A DNA stretch of 64,000 nt from Uranotaenia lowii (taxonomy: Eukaryota > Arthropoda > Insecta > Diptera > Culicidae). The notes beneath the pieces were generated by a model. The model made no database searches and was not told the origin of the DNA. It saw nothing but the letters and a program-made list of their open reading frames with translations. Positions 46,343 to 59,325 of this stretch are shown one piece after another (positions within the stretch are counted from its first letter, which is position 1; each line of letters opens with the position of its first letter). The stretch is taken from NCBI RefSeq assembly GCF_029784155.1, contig NC_073693.1, forward strand, positions 236,286,447 through 236,350,446. The letters run 5' to 3'. The position numbers and the translations under genes were made by a program.

Positions 46343-48114
46343 GCTTATTTGATTTGAACTTACAATAAGTTATTTTAAAACAGCCTTCAATTTCAAAAAT
46401 AAAAATTAAATTTTCAAATTAAAATTAAAAAGAATAAAATTTTGCGGTTCAAGTCGGATCCATGCAATCTCGATCCAAATTTACAATTTCAGTTTGAAAT
46501 TTCGTTCTTGTGAAATCTGCATTATTAATAATTTTGAACAATATGCGAAACCAATAGGTATTCTCTTAAATTTCTTTAAGAGAAAATACTTGTGTTCATA
46601 TCATCAATTACTTTTGACTAAAAATCAATTCCTGTGGATAGTTTTTTTTTAAAGTTTTTCGTAAGACAACTTGCAAAATGAACTGTATTTCTACTCTTTT
46701 TTTATCATTTTCAGCTGAATTGTGCAAACGAACTGACTTTGATTGAATTTTAAAATGGAACTGAAAATCACAATTATAAGCCTGTAATCTCTCGCAATTT
46801 GAATTCCATATCGAAATAGTCATCTTGATAATTTTATTTTGTATGTGGAACTCATTTACGAGCTGAAATTGAATAAAAAATTTGAAGCTGAATTCAAAAT
46901 TTTAATTTTCAATCTGTTTCAGAAATATAATACTTTTTCTGATATGTACTTAAAAGATTTTTGAATTTAGAAATATGAGCCAAGAACTGAAAAAGTTTCA
47001 GAGCCCTCGATCATGAATCTATTATAATAATTCGGATGTTTTGGGTTTCATTGGTTATTTGTTATATTTGAATTTTGCATATGATTTGAAAGTTTTTTTT
47101 TCATATTTAGAAAAATACCAACTAAATGTAAATAATGCCTATGAGTTTCGAAAATCAGGAGTCAATTTTTGATGGAAATTTAAAACAAAATTTAAACTAC
47201 GATTTCAATCATAGCTATTAATTTCAATTTTTAATTATGATTCAAACCAAAAATCAGAAATTCTGTACTGGATACCTTATCCGAAATATGAAAAACACCA
47301 ATAAAATTTCGATTTTGATTATAAGGAACCAGAAACTTTGAAAAGAGTTAAATCTTTTTCAAAATTTATATTCAGAATTGCATAACTATCAATAACTGAG
47401 AAAATTTTGAAAAACTGTAGCTGAATTCTTAACCTGGGATTTGTTTTCGAGGTTTTCACATCAGTTCTGAGTCACGATTTTTACAACCGAATAACCTTAA
47501 TACTCCATCATTGAAATTGGATTAAGAATTACAAATTTTGAGTGCAGAGTAGAATATCACGCTTGCATTGTATGGACCCTCATGAGAGGGGTTGATTTTT
47601 AGACTTTTATTGTAATATTAGTTTCAGATGGTGTATTTTGTTATTATGTTGGCCTGACCAAACTTTATCAAAGAAAAAAAAAGTTAACAACCAATTTTTA
47701 AACATTTATTTTTGTTCACCCTCGATGTGGGGTGAATAGGGATAGTTGCTTCTTTATTGAGAATCTCACTTACTTAAAAGCTGTTTAACATAAAAAATGC
47801 GTTCAGCTTAACTTTCATCATTTGAAATAGTGTATCAGTGCATATTTTCTCACTTTGTAGATTCTATTTTATTATTTCAATCGCCAGTTAACTTTTTCTT
47901 ATCAGCCACATTGATAATAAAATAAAAGTTGATGATGGTGCCTAACTCCAGGGGGACAAAAAATCTCAAATAGAATTCAGACTTTTATTACTAGACTTCC
48001 TGTGAAAGCTGAAAGCCCCATTCATATAGGTTCATCCTAAAATTGAATTTTCTTCAGTTCTACATTATTTTCCACTAGTTTGAGGAATTTTAAAACACTT
48101 TTATGGACATGTCC
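46343..48114. other. AT-rich DNA, no supported gene
   Basis: Rich in AAATTTTGAAA-like words. Nothing coding or RNA-like is recognised. Confidence 0.5.
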
Positions 48115-49900
48115 CGATCATCCCACGATCAGTGGGCCAAAGAATATTTTGTTAATTTATCCAATATGACGGATTGGCTTGATACAATTGCTTTTATTAT
48201 CTCATGCCGACACTGTTGGTGTTAAAATACTTTTCGGACATTGGCCAAACTTCAAAAAAAATCTCTAATTCAGTTACCAATCTGGGCAAAAATGCAATTA
48301 AAAGATTCAACTTTAAAATCACGTTTCCATATGCTGGAATACGATTGTTTTTATCACGCGTTTGTTAATTTATAAAGTTCATCCATCCGAACATGAATTT
48401 ATATGATTTCAAATGAGGCCCTTAGAGCCAAAGGGGTATAAGTGCATAAAACCTGATTTCGAGAAAAAAGCACTTGAACTTCGTTGTGTTCCAGTAAATT
48501 CCATAGATATTTTTTATGAATTTTTTTCATGTGAATGATTTTTCTAAATAAAAACAAAGCATTTTACAACTTTTTCCCAAAAAACAACGTTTATTTGACG
48601 TTTATTGAGGCGATACATATTTTTTAAATTTGGTACTTATACCCCTTTGGCTCCAAACACATGCACTTATACCCCTTTGCCACCAAATAAATTCACTTAT
48701 ACCCCTTTGCCACCAACAAATTTTCACATCCAGGTTTTTGATCTTATTGATATGGGTAAGAAACCATAAATATTCATTGCTACAAGAGTCAATTAGTTTT
48801 CGTATAAATATATTTTTTGTTGTTTTGATGAGAAATATACTCTGGTACAGTAGGTTAAGAGATTTTATGGCTGAAGATCGACCTGGTCTTGGCAACTTCT
48901 ACTAAATCTCTCCAAACAACGTTTTTTCATCAAGATTAATTTATAATAATTCGTGAATGGTATTTTCCACTAAATTCCAATCACCAAGTGTTTTGTACGT
49001 CTTTGCCTAATCCATTGGGTATTGGAATGGGACTTGCGGTCACTCTGAGTTGGTTTTTTACAGTAAATTAACGATAGGCGCTTCAATGTTAACCCAATTA
49101 TCTCGTACAAATACATTTTTTTGTACTTTATAAGCCTTTAATCCGTGACACACTTCATATATCCAGAAATCAGGAATTTGTGATACGCTAATTTGTTATT
49201 GAAATAGAAAAAATAATTAAATATATTAATTTTTTTTTCTACTAGAATTATCACTAAATGCAATCAGATGAATCATAGTTGATGGTAAATTTTTAAACAT
49301 CATCAGCTATTCAAAAGAAAAGTGAATTACATTAATTTTAAAATTTTTTGGACCCGATGAAAAAACATTACTTTCATGAAATCAAGTTAGGGTTGGTGGC
49401 AAAGGGGTATAAGTACATCAGTTTAATGGACTTTGGAGGCAAAGGGGTATAAGTGCAGCACTTATACCCCTTTGGCTCCAAACAAAAAGGAAATTTCAGT
49501 AAGCACGATTTTTTCAACGAGATCTAAACATAACAAAATAGTGAAATAAAATTATGATTAAAATAGCATATGATGATTGACAGTCAAGGATTCGTTCTAG
49601 ATGGTTATCTCGATTTTTTCCATTTTGTCACTTATACCCCTTTGGCTCCAAGGGCCTCAAATGGTAGAATTTTTAGTAAATTTTTTTACCCCTATATGTA
49701 TGCAGCACCCTTCTGCCTTTTCTCTAAAATAACATTTGACAGAAAAAATGTTAAATTTAATTGACACAAACCCAAAAATTACTGCAATTGGTGCTTCATG
49801 CGTTATGACATCACAAATATATCTCAAACGTTTGCATTTGATTTTATAATAAAAACATAATTACCCCTTTTTCTAAGTAGGGTAGAAATTGCATCAATAC
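48115..49900 (+). repeat. Older dispersed repeat, copy 2 (interrupted)
   Basis: Homologous to 43640-44270. The left part runs to 48415 and the right part resumes at 49658; the gap is exactly the inverted-repeat element described separately. Confidence 0.75.
48416..49657. mobile_element. 1.24-kb non-autonomous inverted-repeat element
   Basis: The 29-bp terminal repeats differ at one position; the left begins AGGCCCTTAGAGCCAAAGGG (48416-48444), the right is 49629-49657. CAAATG flanks both sides (48410-48415, 49658-49663). The inverted repeat can be extended by two bases (TG), which shortens the duplication correspondingly, so the exact target length is 2-6 bp. About eight copies of the core CAAAGGGGTATAAGTG occur in both orientations near the ends (48428, 48634, 48666, 48695, 49397, 49440, 49460, 49629). 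No transposase is encoded. The related copy at 43640-44270 lacks this insertion. Confidence 0.85.
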
Positions 49901-52900
49901 TAATGTTATGAAATCGCTTGGTACATCTTTGTGCCTGAAAATAATCACATTTCCGTAGGTGATGGAAAGAATCAGAGAAACATGAGGTATCAAAGAACGA
50001 AAGAACATAAGGCGTAAATATGTATCATGAATTTTTCGAAAAAGATTCAACGGCTCACCGGCAGGACTTGAACCTGAGATTGCGGTTCTGTGGACATTAA
50101 GTTTGTGTGTGTACATTTGTTTATACAATGTTTATTTTAAAATTGAAAAAAAAAATCGGCGTAACTGGAAAATTTGCAGCCAACCTAAGAGGATTCTTTC
50201 TTTGTCAAACTTTTTACTTGATAGAAAAAAAAATCATCGGGCAGTGCAATCCAATTCTTCTTCAAAGCTGTGAATCACTACTTAAGTCATTCACTATATC
50301 CATAACAAATTTTAAAAATGTCTTTCCAAATGGGCAAATTTAGCTCTAAACTTGTTTAAAACGGTTTGTATTTCAATTTACTCAGTTAACTTTTTCCACC
50401 TAAGGTGACTTTACACAACTTAAGCTTGAAGACATTTAAGAAGGAACTTTTTGGGTAAATTGCTTACATAAATTCAAAAGGAAAAGCAATACTGAAATTT
50501 TTGTTAGCATCCCTTTCGTTCGTTTGCAAGTTCAATAAATTCGAAAAAAGTTAATTTTACAAAAAAAAAATGGCAAAACAATGTTTTTTTCTAAAATAAT
50601 TTGAAGACGAAAACAAAATGGTATTTACTATATAACATCAGATTAATCCAATAATGTTTTTCAAAGCTGATAAAGTCTGTTTTTGTTTTATCTGAAGTTA
50701 ATATCTAACAACCCCTCAGATGACAAAGTTTAAAATCTTGATCTAGAGACTTACAATCGCTATTATTTAAACTTCATCAACTCACGTTTTATATTTATTT
50801 GAAATTTGAATTTAAAAAATTAATATTAATTTTTAAAAGGCCGCGACAATTGGCGCGTAATCAAATCGAGTTATCCATGGCTGAAGAAGTTTGTTAGAAA
50901 ACCTACATTTTGAACCACACTTGTCTTGATGAATGATTTGTGTTCGAATTTTTGAAAAAAAAAAAAAACAAAACAATATTTTTGCTGCGAGCTAATGGGG
51001 CTGTCAAACTTTAAACGTGATTTTCTCGAAACAGCGATGTTGGCGCATTCTCCTTCCACTTTAATAGATTACGGATTATGTTTCGTATTGAAAGAATTAT
51101 TTTAGGGCTTACCCCCAAAATATACCAATAATTATTTAATGAGTTATTCTCTACAATACATTATTTTATTTTAGGTATTACTAAATTTAACGCCTTTCGA
51201 TTTAAATTAAGATTTCAGAACTGAAAACTGAAACTCAAATGTGATTTAAACCTCTAAGTAAGTTAAAATTTAAAGTTAAACATTTTAATAAAATTGTAAG
51301 TAAACTACAACGAAATATTCAGCTAATTTTCAAATAAACAAATGAATTATAAATCAGTTTAAAAAAAAAAAGTGAAGAATTCCTTATTACATCTCATTCA
51401 TTTACAGCATAAAATATATTTTGAAGTTTCAAAATTTTTAACATTCTTCAGCTTTTTGAATCTATTCAGAATCCGTAAAAACTCCACTAAAAATATTCGT
51501 TTTTCCTTCAATTCCTTTTATATGGAGTTGAAACTTAATAAGAAATAATTGAATACTTTTATTCTTATAATCAGAGCCTAAATTTAAATCTGTCAAATTA
51601 AAAAACAAACAAACTAAAAGAATGATAACAAATAATGAACTTTAAATTAAAATAGATGGTATGAGAGTTTTGCTTGTATTGATAGGCATTTTTTTGATTT
51701 ATACAGGTGGATAAAAAAAAACTTTTAAATGAAAATGCCTTTGACTGACATGTATTCCAACCAACTCACCACACCCAACCTAAAAAATCTCCAAGCACAC
51801 TTAAAAGAAAATTGAAGCAGATAAAATTTGTCAAACCCATAACCCATCACCAAATAGGTAATATTTCCATTTCTTTGCCAACCATGCCTGGTTCCTCGAG
51901 GGCTTCCCAAAAAAATGCCATCATCTACATAAGTAGTGAGTAGTAGAAGCGAAAGCAGAATTACTCGATGACTGCAAATTGACTTTCAACAAGCTCATAT
52001 ACACTCTCGATAAGATGTTTCCTGCCATCTCCTCTTCACCAGCTACATTTTGCCAAGAAACAAGGGGACAAACATGCACCATTTGATCCCTCTCGAGACA
52101 ACCCAAAGCAAAGGAAGGTACCAAGAATAACAGCGACAACAAATGCTCAGCCCTAGCTTTAGTGAACTTCTCTCACTATATGTGACAGTTTGTCTAATAA
52201 GAAGGGTGGAAAAGGAAAGAAGGGACCCCAGAGGCTGTGTGAGAAAAACTGACACCAGGCTGTGGGAAAACTAGCGGGAAAACAACAACTGACAAAACTG
52301 TGCGAAAATAGGAAGCGTCTTTGTCTTTTGCGAGTTTCCTAAGGAACTGTGGGCTTGATTTTTGAAAATTCGATCCGATGCTCGAAATTTGTTGGTAATC
52401 AAATTATCTCGTTTGAAACATTTTGATATTGGTTTTGAACTTCAATGAATTTTTAAAATTTTCACGAAATATTTTCTGCAAATTAGTATTTGTTAAATAA
52501 GCAAACATTTGAACCCAGTATTCATTCGATGGCATCCAGCAAATACTTGGAGCTGTTGTTTTCTCAGTTGCGCTTCGAGGTATATTCAGAGTAGGAAAAA
52601 TATCGAATATATCAGCTTTTCCCTCGACAAACTCACACACACCCGGGTTGGTTCTGGTGGGAAGCAATTGGTGAAGTTGTTGACGTCTTCGGTCGTGTGT
52701 AGAAAGCTAGGCTTTTATAATTTGCCGTAGGCGGGTTCAGGAAATAGTTTTGCCTAAAAATACTTTGCCGTATTTTTTGCGGAATGCATGGCATGGCATG
52801 AAGGCATGAATACTTGACTTGAAATTTGAAGACTTTCAAACAAGATCACATTCTTTTAGCAAGGTTCAACTTATTGAATCATTAAAATAAGCCCATTTTT

Positions 52901-53384
52901 TTTGCATGAAAATTGGAAAATTCGGAATAAGCTTTGTTGAAAATAATTGAAAGAATTTTACAATAACCATAATCAGTTTGGAAATAACTTTTTTAAATAA
53001 GGTGTAACTTTTTTTAAAACTCAACAAATTATGTTCTTTGATAAGTTTTCATTTAGTGAATCTAACTTATTTCTCTATAGCTACATTAAAAATAGTGTAT
53101 AGTATGTAAAAAAAGTATGCATATTGAAAAAAAGAAACTTTAACAGAAAATTTGAGGATCACATTGTCAAACCTTCTTTAACACTTATTTTACCCAATTG
53201 AACATTTAGTCTTGATCAAGTATGCTTAAGAAAAAATAAAAACTGAATAAAAGCGCAAGAATTATCACATTTTTATATTTTCTGAAAGGACTTCTGGTTA
53301 TTTTTTTGTGGATTTTTAACTAAGATACAATTGCAAGAATTATATTACATTAGTTAAGCTGTAACGTAATTTAATAGGTTGTAC
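49901..53384. other. Intronic or intergenic DNA, no supported gene
   Basis: 50040-50075 has a minus-strand GGTTCAAGTCCTGCCGG B-box-like sequence without a clear A box (SINE remnant). 51700-52850 is less AT-rich, repeat-poor, with open frames lacking domains. The rest is AT-rich. Confidence 0.45.
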
Positions 53385-53392
53385 ATCTAGAC

Positions 53393-54578
53393 CAGTGGTT
53401 CCCTACCGCCCCCTGAAAGGCGATGAGAGTTTCCAGGGGAGCAGTGAGTAAAATTTTGAAAGTTGGGGGGGCGTTGGAAAGGCTCAGGCGGGCGATGAGA
53501 TCATTTTGAAATTCACGTTTTCACAACTTGTAAAACAACGTGAAATTCAAATGACAATGTGCCAAACAATTAAAAGACATTGTAAATCTGTAAACACCAA
53601 ATTATATAGTCAGGTTCATCGATTTCACAGAACTGAAGAGCAATCTCTGCCAGATTTTTGTAAATTGTGACAGATTTTTCAACGATCTGTATATGGATCT
53701 GGTTTTGATGGTTTATTTTGAGTTTTACTAAAATCCAATTATTTTGAATGACAATCTTGAAATTTTTTAAAAAATATTGTCTGAAAAAAAGTTTAACAAA
53801 AAAGGCTTATGAATATGTAAAAACAAGGGTTCCCAGATTTTATAATTGATTTTTGAAATAACAGAATACTTATAAGCAAAGGGACCATTATTCTAATTTC
53901 TATTTTTTTTTATCTTTAATGAAATCAATTCTAAAATTGAATTCTGCAATTTTTAATTGTTAAACTTTTAATTTTTAAAGTTATTTGGATAATACTAAAT
54001 TTTTCGGAATTCATGTTACTATGTTAAAGTTAAAAACCCATATATGTTGCTTAGCTTCCAACAGAATTTAAATTCAGAGTAAAATTGAGTTTATTGGTTT
54101 CATAAATAAAAGTTAAATATTTATTATATCTTGGTTTAGTACTGTTCTCATGTTATTTTACCGAATTAACAGTGGCTTGATATTGGCGAATTTAGTTGTT
54201 TAAGGTTTTTGTTCATCAAAATAAGGATTTGAGCGATTAGAATTTGAGCTATCAGTCCATCAGATTTTAAGTTGAAATGTTTATTCTCAAATATTTTCTT
54301 TTTTAATTCTTTATTTAAGTTTGAAAACATATAAATTTTCATACATTTTTTCATAAAGTAACAAATCTGCAATAACTTATGTAAGGAAATTGCTTAGTAT
54401 CGATTTTTTAATTTGTTTTTCGTGCTGTACACAATTCTCAAAAGTTTAAAATGAAATTTTTTGGAATATAAAAAAAATGATTATTGTTGATGAATTTCGA
54501 GTAAGGTTTTACTTTAAAAAATGCCAAAAATGGGATTAGGAACTATCCCAATGAGTGAAAAAAGTTTGTTAATCACTG
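53393..54578. mobile_element. hAT-like non-autonomous element, 1186 bp
   Basis: The left terminus CAGTGGTTCCCTACCGCC and the complement of the right terminus CAGTGATTAACAAAC share CAGTG.TT and the general hAT pattern. Flanking octamers ATCTAGAC (53385-53392) and CTCTAGAG (54579-54586) share TCTAGA, the known preferred core of several hAT families, and agree at 6 of 8 positions. The interior is AT-rich, non-coding except for a G/C-rich stretch next to the left end. No transposase is present. Confidence 0.65.
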
Positions 54579-54586
54579 CTCTAGAG

Positions 54587-55233
54587 GAGAGGTGAAATAA
54601 ATGAGTGAAATTGGTTTAAAAAAATGCGCAGGTAAGTTCTCATTTTTATCGTGATAACCACAGTGAGAAGAAAATCTAGCCTATGTATACAGGAGAAAAC
54701 GTGAATTGCTCATCGGCTACTGAAAAGAATGGATGCTTATTATTCTTGTGAGAAACATATGAAAATTAACTTAAGAAGCGCATTCGACAGGACAGTTCCA
54801 ATGTTTGAACGTTTATCTTAAAAAACAACACTTGGTGCTTTACACGAAACGGGATTTGACGCACTTGTTAACAGGAAAACAGAATGTTTATTTATTTTTC
54901 TGTCGACTGGTTTCGAGATCTATGTTACCGATCTACATAATGATGTTCGAGGATTTCAAATTGTCGATTGTAAGATAAATTGCCATCCAAGGTTTATCAA
55001 CGATAATAAACACTCTTTGGTTTGAAATTTGTATCAAACTATGAAATCATACGCAAATTTCTTTTTTCAGTGATTTGATCGTTCTGTTATCAATTTCATC
55101 CAAATATAAGATCGGAGAACTTAAGTTACTTTGTCTTAAATTAACAATTGAAAAAAATCAAACACTACCAATGTTGTTCAAATATGTTAAGTGTTTGTAA
55201 ACAACATTCAAAGAAGTGTGTGTTGTTCACGAT
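54587..55233. other. No gene seen
   Basis: AT-rich DNA leading into the repeat array. Nothing recognised. Confidence 0.45.
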
Positions 55234-55402
55234 CGTTGGATCAAAGAAGCCTGACCTTAAAGGGCGTAATTTTTATAAAAAAGGAAAAAAAAAACTCTCT
55301 GGAGCCACCACAAACTGAAAAAATTGAAAATAATAAATAAATGATGAATAAAAAAAATATTTTGAAAATGGCGATCGATGGATCAAAAAAGCATGACTTT
55401 AA

Positions 55403-56125
55403 GGGGGGGGTAGGGTCTAACGGGTATAAAAAAACACCATTTTCTCGATATATTTCTAGAGCTACCGTTCAAACAAATGTATTCAAATTTTTTGCATTTT
55501 ACGAAGCATTGTTAAAAGAACATTTAGTATTTTTTTACAATATTGAAAAATGAGCCGGGGACGGAGCACTTTCGAGGATGCCTTTTAAAAAACAGGATTT
55601 GCGGTGGACACTGTATCTCAGCACAGAATCATCTGAAGTCAAAAAACCAGAGCAAAATATTTTTAATAGATGTTTTTCTGGACCCCAACGTTTTTGTTTA
55701 ACTTAAAAATATTTTTATGAAATTTTTGTGGCTGTTTGAAGTAAAAACTACGATTTTTCACTTAAAAATTCGCCATTTTGCACCTGTAAAATCTCCCCAA
55801 AGTAAAAAAATCAAAAAAGAAAAACGTTGGGGTCTGGTATTTTATATATAGAAAATATGTTCCAAATTTGAAAAGAATCGGATAAGTAGTTTTCAAATGA
55901 CGATGTCCACGGACTTTAAAAATGTGCTTTCGAGAAAAACGCGTTTGAAGTTTCTGCTCTTGCTTTCTTGCAGTATTAGATAGCAGGAGATAAATGCCTA
56001 TAACTTCTACAGTTTTGCTTCAATTGACTTGAAAATTTGACACAACATTCTTGAAATGTTTTACAATAAGAAAATAAAAAAATAAAAAAATCGTTTTTTT
56101 TTAAGTGTTAGACCCTACCCCCCCC
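55403..56125. mobile_element. 723-bp piggyBac-type MITE with TTAA target
   Basis: A perfect 19-bp terminal inverted repeat GGGGGGGGTAGGGTCTAAC (55403-55421, complement at 56107-56125) is flanked by TTAA at 55399-55402 and 56126-56129. Surrounding DNA is the array module CATGACCTTAAAGGGCG, so other modules supply an empty target. Inside are opposed copies of CCCCAACGTTTTT (~55682 and ~55823) but no coding frame of note. It needs a piggyBac-like transposase in trans. Confidence 0.85.
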
Positions 56126-59100
56126 TTAAAGGGCGTTATTCCTATAAAAAAGGAAAAACAATACTCTCTGGAGCCACCACAAAATGGAAACTTTATAAAT
56201 AATATATAAATTATAAATAAAAAATATTTTGAAAATGACGATCTTTGGATCAAAGAAGCATGACCTTAAATGGCGTAATTCCTATAAAAAAGGAAAAAAA
56301 ATTCTCTGTGGAGCCACCACAAAATGGAAAGGGCTTAATTCCTACAAAAAAGGGGAAAAATACTCTCTGAAGCCACCACAAACATGGAAAAATATTCAAA
56401 ATAAAATAAAATCAAATCAAATGTATTGATCCTGAATCTGAAGGAGACGAGATTTAATTTAAACTATAACTATTTAATTTTTATTAAAACACAAATTACT
56501 TCAAGTGTTTCAATAAAAATAGTTTAAAACCTTCCAAAGCCGTTCGCTAAATATCCGTTTCGAAGAAATTTGAGGAAATTTGAGATTTGATTTTGTTCTC
56601 CTGGCTGTAATTGTTGACCGATTTTGATGATGTTATATTCATGGTTTAGGAAATTTAATCTTATTAATCAATATTTCAAAATGAAATCGATATGTACTAC
56701 CAGGTTACCAAAAAAATGTTTAGATAGCAAAAAGTCCGAAAAATCCATTTTATTTTTAAAATACTCATAACTTCTGACAGCTTTCTTGTATTGAAGTGTT
56801 TCATTGATGTTTGAAATTGTTAAGAACCCATCTATCCGACAATGAATACATATGTTGGGGTCCAATGAAAGTTTTGGCCGCTATCACAGATCTTCCGGTA
56901 GAAAAAAATGGTACTTTAAAAAAAGGACATCAAATTTTGGCTTTGCTTAGCTGTATTTCATTTCCAAATAAACCGATTTTCAAAACTAAAATTATATTTT
57001 TTTTGTCGTTGATTTGATCGTTCATTTTTTTCATAGAACATACTTGGAATGTCAAAATTCCCAGCTCTTCAGTATATTGGAATGATGATAAAGATTTTTG
57101 AAATGTGCGCTTCGGGTCATATTGACCCGAACAGCTTTGGAGGGTTAACCAAAAAATGCTCTTTAACTTGGATTATTCACAAGAGAACTCAAGGTGGAGA
57201 TTGTCTTTTAATTTTGGTTAGAAAAAAACTCAACCCCTAATTCATTTGAAAATTAGTTTTGTTGTTCCTTTTTATTATTTCTCTATGGAGCCTCCATTAA
57301 ATAAAAAGAATAACCAATTTGAAATAAATTTGTAATTAGTTATTAGTTTTATCTTATGAAATGCTTTTCTTCTTTATTTCCGGTACTTTCAAAAATTTAA
57401 AATTTAAATTAAAAAAAAACATTTTTAAGCAAATACAATTTTTTTTTCGCAAATATTGAGCATTTTCAAATAGAATAAAAAAAAGAGTGTTTATTGAATA
57501 AAAATCTTCTAATTTCTCAAATGTGAAAAAAGCTGATAAAGTACGTTTTCTGGAAAAAGGTGAAATCTCAAAATTGCTCTAATTATTGGCGTTTTATTCA
57601 AGAATTTGAGCCAGCAAGCAAAGATTCTAGGCATGTAGTTTGTAAACATTTTTGGCTGTGTTAAGTTTTTATCAATATTGTTTACAAAATATTTCCAACA
57701 GAAACTTATGAGAGCTCAAAATTTTAACGCTGTATAATTATGCTATAATTAGAAAATGATGCAAATTGGCTTTCTGTTTGGATTTGGAAAAAAAAAACAA
57801 AATCAAAAGTTAGGATACTTCGAAATCAGTTCGTCAATTTTTTCTTATTGAATCTGTTCTGAGAACTTCGTTTCATTCTGTATATGTTGATTAGCGCTTA
57901 GATTTGAATTTTCTATGATAGAACTCATTCTTTGGAAATGAATTTATGAAATAGTGGCATTATACAAACATTTTTGAGGCAAACAAATACTAAAAGAATG
58001 CAATTTTGTACTTATGTTTGACAGAATAAAAATCAAAAATCAACCATGTTATTGTTTTGAGCTTCTTTACGTATAATTTTTAATAGCCAAAATATTACAT
58101 AAAAAGGCATCAAAAAAAGAATGAGTTTTTAATTTACTTTCTCCTACCTACACAACGAATCAAATTTTCCCGTTACGGATATTTTTCGAACAGCTTTAGA
58201 GCGTTAATGTTTTAATTACTCTGTGGATCGAGGAAGGCTGATCCTAATTTGTTTCATTCCTATAAAAAGGGAAAAATTGTTCTCTGGAGCCACCACTAAA
58301 TGGGAACATTGCATGATTATACTTTGATGCACACTTATCAGCAGCTAATGATCTAAGTATTAAAAATTGTTTTTATTATAACTAAATATAATTATATGGA
58401 ATCCAAACGAAACAAGCTATTAATGATGATTCTGTCTTATTGGTCTACTCAGGTTTGAGCTGTTCCATTGAATTTTGTTTATGAAAAAAAAAATATAAAC
58501 ATCATTGTTTTGTTTTTGGATATAAACATCATTGTTTTGTTTTCTGAAATCTATTTTTATATAGCGACAACTCTATAAAATAAAGTAATTCATTAAAAAA
58601 CAATTAGAGTCACAGCATGTTTACTAAGTTGAAAAAGTTTGCCTCTGCATTGTTAAGGACCAAATAACACTTCATGGGCTCTAGTTAAAATAATTTTGAA
58701 CAACAAGTGCTCTTTAATTTGATAAATTAAATTAAAACTCAAGTTAGTGTTTGGTTGATAAAAAAAACTCAACCCTTAAATCATTTGAAAATTTGTTTCG
58801 GTATTTCATTTTATTATTTCTCTATGGAGCCACCGTTGAATGGAAAGATGGAATAATTTTTCATATAGTACAGGAATCATTAAGCCTTCAATAAGAAATT
58901 ATTTGTAATAAGGTTTATAAGATGAATCGCTTTTCTTTATACCGAATGAATTTACATTAGAAATTTTATTTTTTAAAACAAGTTTTTACTTAAAAAAACA
59001 CGACAAGCTGCGTGACATTGACCATATTAAAAAAAATGTAAGACAAATAATAAATAACGAGTTTTTGACAATCCAAAGCATATTATCAGCAGTATTCCTT

Positions 59101-59325
59101 TTCTGTTTTTTCTGACATTGATTTTCTTTCTGGTGTGTTTGTGTTTGAGTCAATATTTATTTGATTCTTATTTTTTTTGATTCTTCTGTTCACTGGCTGA
59201 CGAAACGAAAAAAAAGCTAAAGGGTTGGATAAGGGAATTGAAGTTTCTGAGGTTATCTCATGAATTCACTACCAGCTCACGTTGTTTGAGTTTATCAGCT
59301 GAGTGAAAATGTCATTTATTGGTGC

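Noticed and set aside
50040..50075. tRNA gene on minus strand
   Set aside because: Only a B-box-like sequence is visible; no A box or cloverleaf.
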